A stretch of 64,000 bases of DNA. It comes from an uncultured Oscillospiraceae bacterium (lineage in GTDB: Bacteria; Bacillota; Clostridia; Oscillospirales; Ruminococcaceae). The DNA lies in NCBI GenBank assembly GCA_934438055.1, contig CAKSAY010000001.1:1-64000 (forward strand). Direction: 5' to 3'. How positions within the stretch are numbered: the first letter of the stretch is position 1; each line of letters begins with the position of its first letter. The translations under genes and the position numbers were made by a program. The notes beneath the pieces were generated by a model. That model saw only the letters and a program-made list of their open reading frames with translations. It had not been told where the DNA came from and made no database searches. This document shows positions 36,402-46,560 of this stretch, piece after piece.

Positions 36402-37613
36402 ATGACCTTTTCAAACAAAAAAACAGTCGATGACTTAAACGTGAAAGGCAAAAAGGTTCTCGTGCGCTGCGATTTCAACGTTCCTCTCAAAGATGGCGTC
36501 ATTACGGATGAAAACCGTATCGTAGCCGCATTGCCAACTATACAGAAATTGATAAGCCAAGGCGGCAGAGTAATTCTCTGCTCTCATCTCGGCAAGCCAA
36601 AGGGTACACCGAATCCAGCTCTTTCCTTAGCACCGGTTGCTAAGAGACTCTCTGAGCTTTTGGGTCAACAAGTCGTCTTCGCTCCGGATGACAATGTGGT
36701 AGGCGAAAACGCAAAGGCTGCCGTTGCAAACATGAAAGACGGCGACGTTGTCTTGCTTGAAAACACGCGTTATCGCGCTGAAGAAACCAAAAACAAAGAG
36801 AATTTCAGCAAAGAATTAGCAAGCCTTGCTGAAGTGTTTGTAAACGATGCTTTCGGAACGGCGCACCGCGCTCACTGCTCAACAGTAGGTGTAACAGAGT
36901 TTGTCAAAGACACTGCTGTTGGTTATTTAATCGGCAAAGAGCTCAAATTTTTGGGTGATGCAGTAGAAAATCCACAAAGACCATTTGTCACCATTCTCGG
37001 CGGCGCAAAGGTGGCGGACAAACTCACTGTGATTGAAAATCTTCTCAGTAAAGCCGATACCTTAATTATTGGTGGCGGCATGGCCTATACTTTCTTAGCG
37101 GCAAAAGGCTGTGAAACAGGAGAGTCTCTCTTAGATGAGGAAAAAATTGACTACTGTAAAAATATGCTTGCAAAAGCAGAAGAAAAGGGCGTTAAAATTC
37201 TCCTTCCTGTCGATTGCACCATCAGCAGCTCTTTTCCGGAGCCAATTGATGCAAAAATCGAGACAGAGGTTGTTCCGGTGACTGCAATTCCGGCAGACAA
37301 ACAGGGCTTGGACATTGGTCCTAAAACAGCAGAACTCTTTGCTCAAGAGGTAAAAAAGGCCAAAACTGTTGTTTGGAACGGACCTATGGGCGTCTTTGAA
37401 AACCCAATTCTTGCAGCGGGAACCATTGCCGTTGCCAAAGCACTTGCAGAAACGGATGCCACAACCATCATTGGAGGCGGCGATTCCGCAGCAGCGGTGA
37501 ATACGCTCGGCTTTGGTGATAAGATGAGCCATATTTCAACCGGCGGCGGCGCATCCTTGGAATTCTTAGAGGGAAAAGAGCTTCCGGGAATCGCGGCAAT
37601 TGCAGATAAATAA
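36402..37613 (+). CDS. pgk: Phosphoglycerate kinase
   Basis: Makes ATP and 3-phosphoglycerate from 1,3-bisphosphoglycerate. 403 residues. N-terminal substrate site [22 protein letters not shown] and [12 protein letters not shown]; hinge and nucleotide site [18 protein letters not shown] and GGGDSAAAV. Followed by tpiA. AAAGGAAG lies 9 nt before the ATG. Confidence 0.97.
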   Translation: MTFSNKKTVDDLNVKGKKVLVRCDFNVPLKDGVITDENRIVAALPTIQKLISQGGRVILCSHLGKPKGTPNPALSLAPVAKRLSELLGQQVVFAPDDNVVGENAKAAVANMKDGDVVLLENTRYRAEETKNKENFSKELASLAEVFVNDAFGTAHRAHCSTVGVTEFVKDTAVGYLIGKELKFLGDAVENPQRPFVTILGGAKVADKLTVIENLLSKADTLIIGGGMAYTFLAAKGCETGESLLDEEKIDYCKNMLAKAEEKGVKILLPVDCTISSSFPEPIDAKIETEVVPVTAIPADKQGLDIGPKTAELFAQEVKKAKTVVWNGPMGVFENPILAAGTIAVAKALAETDATTIIGGGDSAAAVNTLGFGDKMSHISTGGGASLEFLEGKELPGIAAIADK

Positions 37614-37643
37614 AGGATGGAACGGAAAGGCTGGAATAAAGGT

Positions 37644-38414
37644 ATGAATAAATCAAAACGCCAGGCAGTGATTGCCGGCAACTGGAAAATGAATCTGGAT
37701 CGCAAAGCGGCCAAAACGCTCATTGCGGATTTAAAACCAAAAGTGGCAAACGCAGCATGTTCGGTGGTTCTCTGCGTTCCGTTCACTGATTTAGAGACTG
37801 CCATCAATGAGGCGAAAAACAGCAACATTGCCATTGGCGCACAAAACTGTCATTTTGCAGAATCCGGTGCCTACACCGGCGAGATTTCAGCAAATATGTT
37901 AACAGAGATGGGTGTGCAATATGTTGTAATTGGGCACAGCGAAAGAAGACAATATTTTGCTGAAACAGACGAAACGGTTAATTTGCGTGCAATGGCTGCT
38001 TTAAAGGCGGGTTTATCCCCCATTATCTGCGTTGGAGAAACTTTGACAGATAGAGAACGCGGCGTAACGGCTGAAGTTATCCAAATGCAGACAAAAATTG
38101 CACTCAAGGACGTGTCAAAAGAACAACTTAAAAAAGTCATCATAGCCTATGAACCGGTTTGGGCAATTGGCACAGGCAAAACGGCAACAGCCGAGCAGGC
38201 CGCTGAAGTTTGCGGACTAATTCGAAAAACTGTCGCATGTTTATATGATGAAGCATCTGCTTTGGCACTAACCATCCAATACGGCGGCTCAATGAATCCT
38301 AAAAATGCAGCGGAACTTTTGGAAAAAGAGGACGTTGACGGTGGCTTGATTGGCGGAGCTTCTCTAAAAGCCGATGATTTTTCAGTGATTGTTCAGGCAG
38401 CCTCAGAAAGATAA
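37644..38414 (+). CDS. tpiA: Triosephosphate isomerase
   Basis: Interconverts DHAP and glyceraldehyde-3-phosphate. 256 residues, TIM barrel: AGNWKMN near the N-terminus (Lys), the catalytic His in GHSERRQ, the catalytic Glu in [11 protein letters not shown], and the phosphate loops YGGSMNP and GGASL. MNKSKRQ was taken as the start from family length. No strong ribosome binding site stands out, and an ATG nine codons earlier is only 3 nt past the pgk stop, so the start is not certain. Confidence 0.95.
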   Translation: MNKSKRQAVIAGNWKMNLDRKAAKTLIADLKPKVANAACSVVLCVPFTDLETAINEAKNSNIAIGAQNCHFAESGAYTGEISANMLTEMGVQYVVIGHSERRQYFAETDETVNLRAMAALKAGLSPIICVGETLTDRERGVTAEVIQMQTKIALKDVSKEQLKKVIIAYEPVWAIGTGKTATAEQAAEVCGLIRKTVACLYDEASALALTIQYGGSMNPKNAAELLEKEDVDGGLIGGASLKADDFSVIVQAASER

Positions 38415-38425
38415 AATATATAATG

Positions 38426-38463
38426 AATCCGTTTACCATTTCTTAAAACCTGGTAAACGGATT
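38426..38463 (+). other. Hairpin between tpiA and gpmI without a T tract
   Basis: AATCCGTTTACCA pairs with TGGTAAACGGATT (13 perfect pairs, 12-nt loop). It is followed by GATTGATC rather than T, so it is more likely an mRNA processing or stabilising element than a full terminator. Confidence 0.5.
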
Positions 38464-38490
38464 GATTGATCAAGAAGGAGTGGAATAACA

Positions 38491-40014
38491 ATGGGCAAAA
38501 AACCTTTAGCGCTTATTATATTAGATGGCTTTGGTGATAACAAAGAAGATTATGGAAACGCCATTCATGCAGCCAAAACGCCGACGATAGACGAAATCTA
38601 CCGAACCTGTCCAACAGTTGACATCGGAGCATCCGGAATGGACGTAGGCTTGCCGGACGGACAAATGGGCAATTCAGAAGTAGGGCACACCAACATCGGC
38701 GCCGGTAGAATCGTCTATCAGGAACTGACCAGAATCACAAAATCCATTCAAGACGGGGATTTCTTTTCCAACAAGGCTTTACTGCAAGCAATAAAAAACT
38801 GCAAAGAGAACGATTCTGCTCTGCATTTGATGGGATTGTTATCAAACGGGGGGGTTCATAGTCACAACAGCCATCTCTATGGCTTGCTCAAACTTGCAAA
38901 GGAGCAAGGCCTTAAAAAGGTATATGTGCATGGATTTATGGACGGCAGAGATGTTCCGCCAACGTCAGGCGTTGACTTTATTAAAGACTGCATTGCCAAA
39001 ATGGATGAAATCGGCATAGGGCAACTTGCCACAATCATGGGAAGATATTATGCAATGGATCGAGACAATCGTTGGGAAAGAGTGCAAAAGGCTTATGCTG
39101 CCTTAGTGTATGGCGAGGGTGAAACGGCTACCAACGCTGTTGAGGCTATCGAACAATCCTATGCAAAGGGCAACACGGATGAATTTGTTCTCCCAACCGT
39201 CTGCGTCTCTAATGCGGAAATTCGTCCAAATGACAGCGTGGTGTTTTTTAACTTCCGTCCTGACAGAGCGCGTGAAATCACAAGAACCCTGGTTGATTCA
39301 AACTTTTCCGGCTTTGAGAGAAAAAACGGCTTTTTCCCGCTTTATTACGTCTGCATGACGCAGTATGATGTTACGATGCCGAACGTTTCGGTTGCTTTTT
39401 CACCTACTTCGTTAGACAACACATTTGGAGAATATATCAGCAAACATGGGCTAACACAGCTTCGGATTGCAGAAACGGAAAAGTATGCGCATGTGACTTT
39501 TTTCTTCAACGGCGGTGTAGAAAAGGAATTTGAAAATGAAGACCGTGTGCTCATTCCATCTCCTTCAGTGGCAACCTACGATTTGCAGCCTGAAATGAGC
39601 GCTTATTTGGTAACAGATGAAATTGTAAAACGAATCGAATCCGGCAAATATGACGTCATTATTTTAAACTACGCAAACTGCGACATGGTTGGGCACACAG
39701 GCGTCTTTGACGCCGCCGTAAAAGCGGTGGAAGCCGTTGATGAATGCTTAGGCAAAACCTTGCAGGCAATCAAAAAAGCCGGCGGTGTCGCTTTAATCAC
39801 AGCGGATCATGGCAATGCGGATAAAATGTATGATGAGGACGGTTCTCCTTTTACAGCTCACACAACCAATCCCGTCACCTTTTCCGTCTATGGGTATGAT
39901 TGTCAACTGCGGGAATCAGGAGGCAGACTTGCAGATATTGCCCCAACAATGCTTGAAATTCTGGGTTTACCCCAGCCGGAAGAAATGACAGGTGAAAGTC
40001 TTCTCAAAAAATAG
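38491..40014 (+). CDS. gpmI: 2,3-bisphosphoglycerate-independent phosphoglycerate mutase
   Basis: Converts 3- to 2-phosphoglycerate with two Mn ions and a serine nucleophile. 507 residues of the alkaline-phosphatase fold. The first metal site is LIILDGFG, the nucleophile serine lies in GQMGNSEVGH, and GFMDGRDVPP and GRYYAMDRD bind substrate. NYANCDMVGHTG and ITADHGNAD complete the metal ligands. AAGGAG lies upstream; it closes the glycolytic cluster. Confidence 0.97.
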   Translation: MGKKPLALIILDGFGDNKEDYGNAIHAAKTPTIDEIYRTCPTVDIGASGMDVGLPDGQMGNSEVGHTNIGAGRIVYQELTRITKSIQDGDFFSNKALLQAIKNCKENDSALHLMGLLSNGGVHSHNSHLYGLLKLAKEQGLKKVYVHGFMDGRDVPPTSGVDFIKDCIAKMDEIGIGQLATIMGRYYAMDRDNRWERVQKAYAALVYGEGETATNAVEAIEQSYAKGNTDEFVLPTVCVSNAEIRPNDSVVFFNFRPDRAREITRTLVDSNFSGFERKNGFFPLYYVCMTQYDVTMPNVSVAFSPTSLDNTFGEYISKHGLTQLRIAETEKYAHVTFFFNGGVEKEFENEDRVLIPSPSVATYDLQPEMSAYLVTDEIVKRIESGKYDVIILNYANCDMVGHTGVFDAAVKAVEAVDECLGKTLQAIKKAGGVALITADHGNADKMYDEDGSPFTAHTTNPVTFSVYGYDCQLRESGGRLADIAPTMLEILGLPQPEEMTGESLLKK

Positions 40015-40060
40015 AAAATAAAATGCATCAAAAATACTTCTAATATTCTCCTGCATAATA

Positions 40061-40097
40061 AAAAATCCCGTAACGCTTTTTGCATTACGGGATTTTT
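40061..40097 (+). terminator. gpmI terminator
   Basis: AAAAATCCCGTAA and TTACGGGATTTTT pair around an 11-nt loop, ending in a T run. Confidence 0.85.
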
Positions 40098-40233
40098 ATT
40101 GTCTAAAAATGCGATGCTTTAAAATGCACTTAAAAACTTCTCTAAAAAGATTTCGCACAACGAGGATATTTTCAAAAGAAGCTGCACATGCCCTCCATAA
40201 ACGGAAGAAATAATCCGAATAATAAATGCATTT

Positions 40234-40656
40234 TCATTTTAGTAACGAACAAAAACTCTCTGCATTATCATGTTTTTTCGATATATGATCAGCAGATAAG
40301 CCAATTGTGTCGTAATGCTCAATTTTACAATCCAGGCGTTTTAGCGTATCTTGCATGTCATGGATTTTTTTAAGCAGTTGTTCCCTCTGCTCTAACAAAA
40401 TCGCCTTTCTCGCCTCTAAAGTTTTATCTCCTTCTTGAAAAAGAGCAACATACTCAATTAATATCTCAACAGGCAATCCGGCGCTGCGCATACATTTAAT
40501 AAAAGAAATCCATCTACAGTCTTGCTCACAATAGTTCCGGATACCACTCTGCGTTCGCTCAACCGGCGGAATCAATCCAATTCTCTCATAATAGCGCAAT
40601 GTGTCGGGAGTCAAAGAAGTCTTTTTTGCCGCTTGTGCAATCGTCACTTTACGCAT
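40234..40656 (-). CDS. MerR-family transcriptional regulator
   Basis: 140 residues: an N-terminal winged helix-turn-helix (VTIAQAAKKTSLTPDTLRYYERIGLIPPV), quoted to its key part TLRYYERIGL, then a long dimerisation coiled coil (about 80-118). The C-terminal tail has a single cysteine, with no metal-binding Cys set. It resembles the AdhR/YyaN group that respond to aldehydes or thiol stress. It lies downstream of the aldo-keto reductase, and a matching MerR-type operator heads the gene group at 43126-43156. AGGGGATGCGTAAAG precedes or overlaps the start codon region. Confidence 0.85.
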   Translation of the reverse strand: MRKVTIAQAAKKTSLTPDTLRYYERIGLIPPVERTQSGIRNYCEQDCRWISFIKCMRSAGLPVEILIEYVALFQEGDKTLEARKAILLEQREQLLKKIHDMQDTLKRLDCKIEHYDTIGLSADHISKKHDNAESFCSLLK

Positions 40657-40872
40657 CCCCTTTCTTGTGCTGCTTTAAGTCAGAATATTTCATAACTATA
40701 AGAATCGAAATGCATCTAAAAACAAATTTACTGCGCAACTTTGCAGTCGGATTACCATAACCTAAAATTTGAACTTTTTCACTATCATAAACGTAAAGGG
40801 TAGACTTATTCAATAAAACTGATTTAAGCTGCTTGATACGATAAACGCAAGATGACCTCTAATCACGCAAGT

Positions 40873-41994
40873 TTATGCCTGCTTTTCAAAAACTTTCACC
40901 ACATCTTTGAGGGAATCTACTATTTTTAAATGCTGTGGACAAGCGCCCTCACACTTTCTGCAAGAAATACAATCAGAAGCCTTTCCTGCATTTTTCGCAT
41001 AGTTTTCATAATATACTTGTTGCGTCGAAAACCCTTGATTTAACGCCTGCTTTTCAGCATTAAAAAGTGCAAAATACTTTGGAATCGGAATCTTTTTCGG
41101 GCACCCCTCAACGCAGTAACCACACGCAGTACAAGGAACAGCAATTGCGTCTTGAATCATCTCCACGGCCTTGTCTACAATGCAAGTCTCTTGTTGATTC
41201 AGCGGCTTAAATTCTTGCATATAAGATGTATTATCCAAGAGTTGCTCCATATTGCTCATGCCACTCAAGACCATCATCACACCCGGGTGTCCCGCAGCAA
41301 AACGAACAGCCCAAGAGGCAACTGACAAATCAGGTGCAGCGTTTTTAAAAAGCTGCTCAACCTTTGCCGGAACATTGGCAAGAGTGCCACCCTTAACAGG
41401 CTCCATGACGATCACGTCTTTATCATATTTTCTCGCAACCTCATAGCATTTTCGAGATTGTATGCTTTCATTTTCCCAATCCAGATAGTTCATTTGAAGC
41501 TGCACAAACTCAATTTCCGGATGCGCTTTTAAAATCTCGTCTAAAAGCTCTGCATTATCATGGTAGGATATCCCAATCGTTTTAATCTTCCCCTCCCTCT
41601 TTTTATTCTCAATAAAGGCAAAGCAATCCAGTCTTTGGGCGTTCTGATAATATTCGCTGTTTAAGGCATGTAACATATAATAATCAAAATAATCCACGCC
41701 ACATTTATCTAACTGCTCACAAAAGGTTTTTTCCACATCCTCTTTCGTCTTTAAAAAACCGACGGGCAGCTTATCCGTTAATGTAAAGTGATGACGCGGA
41801 TGCCGTTTCACCAAAGCCTCTCTCACTGCAATTTCACTCTGATAGTCATGATACATATACGCGGTGTCAAAATAGGTAAAGCCCCTCTCCAAAAAAGTGT
41901 CTACCATTTCTTTAAACTGATCCATATCAATATTCTTCGGATCATCATTATCTAACACGGGAAGACGCATCAAACCAAAGCCTAATCTCTTCAT
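40873..41994 (-). CDS. Aldo-keto reductase with C-terminal [4Fe-4S] domain
   Basis: 373 residues. Residues 1-270 are an AKR TIM barrel with the catalytic Asp/Tyr/Lys region ([22 protein letters not shown]). The C-terminus has two ferredoxin-like cysteine sets ([16 protein letters not shown] and [13 protein letters not shown]), so it can pass electrons to or from iron-sulfur clusters, as is common in anaerobes. Substrate unknown. It starts 3 nt after the DUF1893 stop and is followed by the MerR gene, consistent with an aldehyde-response group. Confidence 0.88.
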   Translation of the reverse strand: MKRLGFGLMRLPVLDNDDPKNIDMDQFKEMVDTFLERGFTYFDTAYMYHDYQSEIAVREALVKRHPRHHFTLTDKLPVGFLKTKEDVEKTFCEQLDKCGVDYFDYYMLHALNSEYYQNAQRLDCFAFIENKKREGKIKTIGISYHDNAELLDEILKAHPEIEFVQLQMNYLDWENESIQSRKCYEVARKYDKDVIVMEPVKGGTLANVPAKVEQLFKNAAPDLSVASWAVRFAAGHPGVMMVLSGMSNMEQLLDNTSYMQEFKPLNQQETCIVDKAVEMIQDAIAVPCTACGYCVEGCPKKIPIPKYFALFNAEKQALNQGFSTQQVYYENYAKNAGKASDCISCRKCEGACPQHLKIVDSLKDVVKVFEKQA

Positions 41995-41997
41995 CTG

Positions 41998-42423
41998 TCA
42001 GTCTCCTCTCATCTGTTTTATCTTTTCGGTTAAAATCAAAAAGGCCTCAGATGGTTTTTCTATCGCAGCAACCGCCTCTTCCATAGGACAAAAGCCTGTG
42101 CCCTCACGATTGATAATCTCATCTGTTAAGATATCATAATAATAGTGAATCTCAGCATCCTCAAAAATCTCAACTGCCTTTTTGCTCATCACTCGACCGT
42201 AAACTGCTTCAATTCGAGCAAATGCAAAGAGCAATGCCGCTGCTTTACCTACAATTTTGTCGGCAACACAAAATCCCTGAAGCTCTACGCCGGATGATAA
42301 AAAATCCAATATCGGCGAAATTCCTGTTTTACGAGAAGTGTAAACAATTCCCCCACGGTATAAAACGCACGAATATCCCCTCTCATCGAATAACGCTTTC
42401 GCATTTTTTAAATCGTTATTCAT
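41998..42423 (-). CDS. DUF1893 family protein
   Basis: 141 residues, soluble, of a family often found beside ECF transporters and related to tRNA-deaminase-like folds. Visible motifs: RGGIVYTSRKTGISPILDFL (in part), ADKIVGKAAALL. The VGKAAA segment contains a conserved helix start. No catalytic residue agreed. It overlaps the S-component gene by 8 nt and is probably co-translated with it. Confidence 0.8.
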   Translation of the reverse strand: MNNDLKNAKALFDERGYSCVLYRGGIVYTSRKTGISPILDFLSSGVELQGFCVADKIVGKAAALLFAFARIEAVYGRVMSKKAVEIFEDAEIHYYYDILTDEIINREGTGFCPMEEAVAAIEKPSEAFLILTEKIKQMRGD

Positions 42424-42967
42424 AATACTTGTTTAAACCCCTCATCCAATAAAGCAGTAGGGGAATAACAACCCACTGCAAAATGATTCCGGGAAGTCCG
42501 GTTATAACCATATCCCAAATTTGTGATAACTGCACAGCCTGACTTCCAAAACCAATCACCGCAACACAAACTGCAACAGCCCTTAAAACACGACCAGAAA
42601 TTTGCGTAATGATGAGCTTTAAAAATATCGGCATATTCGTCTTATACAACAATCCGCCTACTAGGCCATAACCAACCAATTCCAACATCATAAACGGCAA
42701 AACAGAAGCGGTTGGCATGCCTGCAATTGCAAAACTAATCAAAGGGCTTGCAGCGCCTGCAATGAAACCCACAACGGGGCCTCCCACAAAGCCTGCCAGC
42801 AACACCGGAATCTGCATAGGCAAAAAAATCGCTCCAAGAGATGTTCCTGTTCCTGTTAATAGACCAATTGCATGGAAAACTTGTGGCAATGCAATAGCGC
42901 AAAGAACTGCTAACACAACTGTAAGAAATTTAGCCCTGATAGAAGTTTTGTTTAAAATGTTTGTCAT
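42416..42967 (-). CDS. ECF transporter S component
   Basis: 183 residues, about six membrane helices, of the vitamin-uptake S-component class: FLPMQIPVLLAGFVGGPVVGFIAGAASPLISF (in part) includes the small-residue helix that docks to EcfT. The start MTNILNK was chosen because AAGGAG is 8 nt upstream. The EcfA/EcfT module is not in the window. Substrate is not evident, as no vitamin riboswitch is recognised in the 160-nt leader. Confidence 0.82.
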   Translation of the reverse strand: MTNILNKTSIRAKFLTVVLAVLCAIALPQVFHAIGLLTGTGTSLGAIFLPMQIPVLLAGFVGGPVVGFIAGAASPLISFAIAGMPTASVLPFMMLELVGYGLVGGLLYKTNMPIFLKLIITQISGRVLRAVAVCVAVIGFGSQAVQLSQIWDMVITGLPGIILQWVVIPLLLYWMRGLNKYYE

Positions 42968-43125
42968 AATGCATTCTCCTTTTTGATTTATTTTTCCTCG
43001 ATTCCAGCAAATTCGCAATCAAACGAGGAATCATTTCAGAACGCCTCTGTTCAACAGTATGAAACCGTCAACGAACGAACCGATTTCTCTCCTGCACCAA
43101 ACAAGCAGGCATACGTTCTGTCAAT

Positions 43126-43156
43126 AGTATAGCACCTTGAGTATACTCTAAGTCAA
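43126..43156 (-). promoter_or_regulatory. MerR-type promoter and operator of the ECF/DUF1893/AKR group
   Basis: On the minus strand TTGACT, a 19-bp spacer and TATACT. The over-long spacer carries GAGTATACTC (10-bp perfect palindrome, 43139-43148) within CTTAGAG-TATA-CTCAAGG. This is the hallmark of MerR-activated promoters and close to AdhR-type operators. The MerR gene at the far end of the group is the natural candidate. A gene-free leader of about 160 nt follows; it has a TTCCTCG/CGAGGAA hairpin. Confidence 0.75.
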
Positions 43157-43326
43157 GAAAAATTCAAAATATTTGATAAATTTTTCTCCAACCGATATTT
43201 TTTAGCAACTCATGAGAGCTTCATATTCGACATTAACTCCATTATATCTGTTGTTTTTCCTCCTAAATGAAGATAAAACGTCGTTATAAAAGTCTAATTT
43301 ATGAATATCCAGATATTGAAGACAAC

Positions 43327-44256
43327 TCATTCTCTTATATATCTGCACTGCATGGCAAGCCAATCATTTTCAACACTTGTTTGTTCTATGCAAAAGCCCG
43401 CCTGCTCAATTGCATGAACAACCTCATCTTCTCGGCTCCTAATAATACCTGAACAAATTAATATACCGCCCTTTTTTATGTACGGTGTTATGATTTCAGC
43501 CAAGCGAATCACTACGTCAGCTACAATATTTGCACAAACAATGTCATATTTCCCCTCTACTTTATCAACCAAGTCACCCGCTTTTAGCTCGAGTTGTTCT
43601 TCTCCAATATGATTTAATGCGGCATTTTCCTTCGCCACCTGTATAGCCGTCTCATCAATATCGACTCCTGTTGCCCTGCCGGCGCCTAAAAGGAGCGCTG
43701 CTAAAGATAAAACTCCGCTTCCACACCCAACGTCAAGAACTTTTTCTCCCCCTCTGACAACCTCTCCAAGTGCTTGAATGCATAGGCGCGTCGTCTCATG
43801 CGTGCCCGTTCCAAATGCCATGCCGGGATTTAAAGTCAATTGAATATCCTCCGCTGCTAAATTGCATTCCTCCCATGCCGGACAAATAACAAAATGTTCC
43901 ATAATACGGATAGGATGATAGTATTTTTGCCAGGCGGTTGCCCAATCTTCTTCTTCCACCGCATCCATTTTCAACGCAAAAGGAATGGAAGCCGTCTGCA
44001 ATCTTTCTTTTAAAAAATGCACTGCTTCATTCGGGTTTTGATCAGGCGCTATATAAAGATGTATGATTGCCTTTTGTCTGTCTTTGGTTAACAAATCTTC
44101 ATCAATCAAGTCCATGTGGGCAATTTCTGCAACTTCCTGCTCCAGGTTGGAATAATCCTCAATATAGATTCCATAAGGAACTACCATCTGCGCAATTGCA
44201 GCGGCCTGATCTAAATTTTCAATCGGAATTTCGGTTTGAATGGACGTCCACATCAT
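43327..44256 (-). CDS. prmA: Ribosomal protein L11 methyltransferase
   Basis: Methylates lysines and the N-terminus of L11. 309 residues: an N-terminal substrate-recognition domain (residues 1-95), the linker WQKYYHPIRI, and the SAM domain with NPGMAFGTGTHETTRL, VLDVGCGSGVLSLAA and VCANIVADV. GGAG lies 9 nt before the ATG. Either of two adjacent ATG codons could start it. Monocistronic. Confidence 0.95.
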   Translation of the reverse strand: MMWTSIQTEIPIENLDQAAAIAQMVVPYGIYIEDYSNLEQEVAEIAHMDLIDEDLLTKDRQKAIIHLYIAPDQNPNEAVHFLKERLQTASIPFALKMDAVEEEDWATAWQKYYHPIRIMEHFVICPAWEECNLAAEDIQLTLNPGMAFGTGTHETTRLCIQALGEVVRGGEKVLDVGCGSGVLSLAALLLGAGRATGVDIDETAIQVAKENAALNHIGEEQLELKAGDLVDKVEGKYDIVCANIVADVVIRLAEIITPYIKKGGILICSGIIRSREDEVVHAIEQAGFCIEQTSVENDWLAMQCRYIRE

Positions 44257-44596
44257 TTTTATAATCTCCTTCTATAATAATTATTTTTTATCAAATTGCT
44301 TTACATGCAAATGCAAAAACGACACTTTTTATTGCCGGGTGTTCAACACTTTTGAAAATCAACCAGAAACAGCATCTTCCCATTGTAACTGTAAAAAGCT
44401 CACATCTATCCTACTAAGCTTTCAATAGTTGATTGTCAGCGCTGTGCAACAACTCCGGCACCTAATATGGTAGCTTTTATCAGCAAAATGTGCTCCAAGG
44501 CAAGATGGTCACATCATTAAAGGCATACGAACTCATTCGCTATTAAAAGAGGGAATACCTAAATGAATTAGAAAGAACGATTGAACTTTACAACGT
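44257..44596. other. Gene-free stretch
   Basis: 340 bp between prmA and nnrD with no gene or strong structure recognised. Confidence 0.45.
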
Positions 44597-46111
44597 CTAA
44601 TGCTCCATCTTTTCTGCTTGATGATAAACAGTCGGCAGAAAATCGGCAACCATGCTTGCTGTAATATCCCTCTGTGAATGTCCGGCAGTAATAAGCTTTT
44701 CTGCCGCGCATCCATGCGCAAAAACTGCATTAGAAATGGCCTGCTGCAAATGATTTGAACGAGCCGCAAATGCACCAATCATTCCACTGAGCAAATCACC
44801 GCTTCCACCCTTAGCAAGCCCGGCATTTCCACTCTGATTCACAAATTGTTCTCCCTCAGGGGTCGTAACAACCGAAAAAGGACCTTTTAACAGAAGATAC
44901 ACTCCATATTGACAGGCAAACTTCTTGGAAACAGCAAATCGTTTCTCCATAACCTCCTGAGTGGTTAAGCCGCAAAGGCGTGCCATCTCTCCCACATGAG
45001 GCGTTAAAATAGTGGGATGGCAACGCTTCTTTAAATCATCAAGAAAGTCTTTCAAAAAGAAAAGCGCATCTGCATCTAAAATCAGTGTAGTCTCCACAGA
45101 CAATAATTTTTGAATCAAATTTGCTATCAAAGGAGTCCTTGATAACCCCATTCCGGCCACTATTACATCATAATCCTGCGTTAAGGAAATCTCTGCTAAA
45201 CAACCATCCCTTTCAACGCATGAAAGATAGGTCGCCTCCGGCAAAACGGCAACAGCTCCCGCGCGTATCTCTTTGGGAATCGCTAAAGAAAGCAGTCCGA
45301 TTCCAGAGAGCATGCAACCCTTAGCAGCAAGAAGCGGTGCCCCATGCATTGTGTCCGATCCGCCAATAATCAGCCCCCTGCCCTGTCGCCCCTTATGTGA
45401 ATCTGCGCGCCGTTTTGGAAATGTAGAAATAAATTCATTCCAGCCCCACAACACCCGACTTCTAGCGCTCTGCGGCACAGCCTGCTGTGGAATCCCAATC
45501 TCCTCAACATAAAGCTTTCCATAATGGAAAGCAGCCGGATAGAGATAGGCCGATACTTTCGGATAAGCCGCCGCTAATGTAATATCTGCCTTTATCGCCA
45601 ATGTCGCTGTCGCTTCATCTGCCAAAATTCCGCTAGGTATATCTACACTGATAACGCTTGCGTTAGACTGGTTAACCGCTAAAATAATCTCACGATAGGG
45701 CGACTTTATTTCCCCCTGCATTCCAATTCCCAAAAGCGCGTCAATCACCCAGTTCGCCTCCTGAATTTTTTGAAAGCTCTCATGAGAAAAGGGTGTAATA
45801 GAAAATCCATGCGCTACATAAATATCAAGCTGTCTTTTTGCGTCCCCCCGCAATTTCTCCAGGGGCGGAACCAGACAGACGTCTATCTGATAACCCAATT
45901 GATGCAAATATCGTCCAATCACCAATCCATCTCCTCCATTGTTTCCCGCGCCAACGAGCAAAACAACAGAATCATTCTTAGCAACTAACTGTGCAATTCT
46001 GTCAGCCATTCTCCGCCCCGCATTCTCCATAAGAAGCAGTCCCGGCATTCCGAGCATATGTATGCTATAATCATCCGCTTGATACATTTCCTCTTTTGTA
46101 AGAATATACAT
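44597..46111 (-). CDS. nnrDE: Bifunctional NAD(P)H-hydrate epimerase / ADP-dependent dehydratase
   Basis: Repairs hydrated NAD(P)H. 504 residues: the N-terminal epimerase domain (NnrE/YjeF-N, about 1-215) with LVGAGNNGGDGLV and VDIPSG, and the C-terminal dehydratase (NnrD, ribokinase-like, about 225-504) with ILDADAL, TPHVGEMARL and GSGDLLSGMIGA. MYILTKEEM was chosen as start (GGAGG 7 nt upstream). A hairpin with a T run sits just before this site. Confidence 0.95.
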   Translation of the reverse strand: MYILTKEEMYQADDYSIHMLGMPGLLLMENAGRRMADRIAQLVAKNDSVVLLVGAGNNGGDGLVIGRYLHQLGYQIDVCLVPPLEKLRGDAKRQLDIYVAHGFSITPFSHESFQKIQEANWVIDALLGIGMQGEIKSPYREIILAVNQSNASVISVDIPSGILADEATATLAIKADITLAAAYPKVSAYLYPAAFHYGKLYVEEIGIPQQAVPQSARSRVLWGWNEFISTFPKRRADSHKGRQGRGLIIGGSDTMHGAPLLAAKGCMLSGIGLLSLAIPKEIRAGAVAVLPEATYLSCVERDGCLAEISLTQDYDVIVAGMGLSRTPLIANLIQKLLSVETTLILDADALFFLKDFLDDLKKRCHPTILTPHVGEMARLCGLTTQEVMEKRFAVSKKFACQYGVYLLLKGPFSVVTTPEGEQFVNQSGNAGLAKGGSGDLLSGMIGAFAARSNHLQQAISNAVFAHGCAAEKLITAGHSQRDITASMVADFLPTVYHQAEKMEH

Positions 46112-46123
46112 TTTATAACCTCC

Positions 46124-46168
46124 AAAAAAGGAGAGAACCCCCAACCTATAATTGCGTTGGTTCTCCCC
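46124..46168 (-). terminator. Hairpin with T run just upstream of nnrDE
   Basis: On the minus strand GAGAACC-AAC pairs with GTT-GGTTCTC across a 3-nt bulge and is followed by CTCCTTTTTTGG, ending 13 nt before the nnrDE start. It may end an upstream transcript or attenuate nnrDE. Confidence 0.45.
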
Positions 46169-46560
46169 TTTTGAATAAAAGATTCATCCCATCTTCCATA
46201 TTTGTCCAAGGCAATACAAAACAGAAATTGTCTTCAACAAATTCCAATCATTCTTCTATTTTCAACCATACCCATAGACTTTTAAAGATAAATATTAACA
46301 CACACAGTCTATATAAGAACGTGGAGGATGTGTTTGAATCGAACAAGTGGTTGAACATTTGCTTTTCAAATTTAAACGACAGAGAATCTCTACATTTAGA
46401 AACAATGACGGAACCCCAAATCATCACAGGATAACTGATTTAAAACATAAGTTTCACAGCGCTTTGCAGATCCGCATTATTACGGTATAGCATAGACAAT
46501 TTTCCCATTGCAAAGAGGAGAAGATGTAAAATACACTGCCTATCTCTAGCTATGCTTCTA
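46169..46560. other. Gene-free stretch
   Basis: Nothing recognised between the nnrDE upstream hairpin and the 3' end of the large hydrolase gene. Confidence 0.4.
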
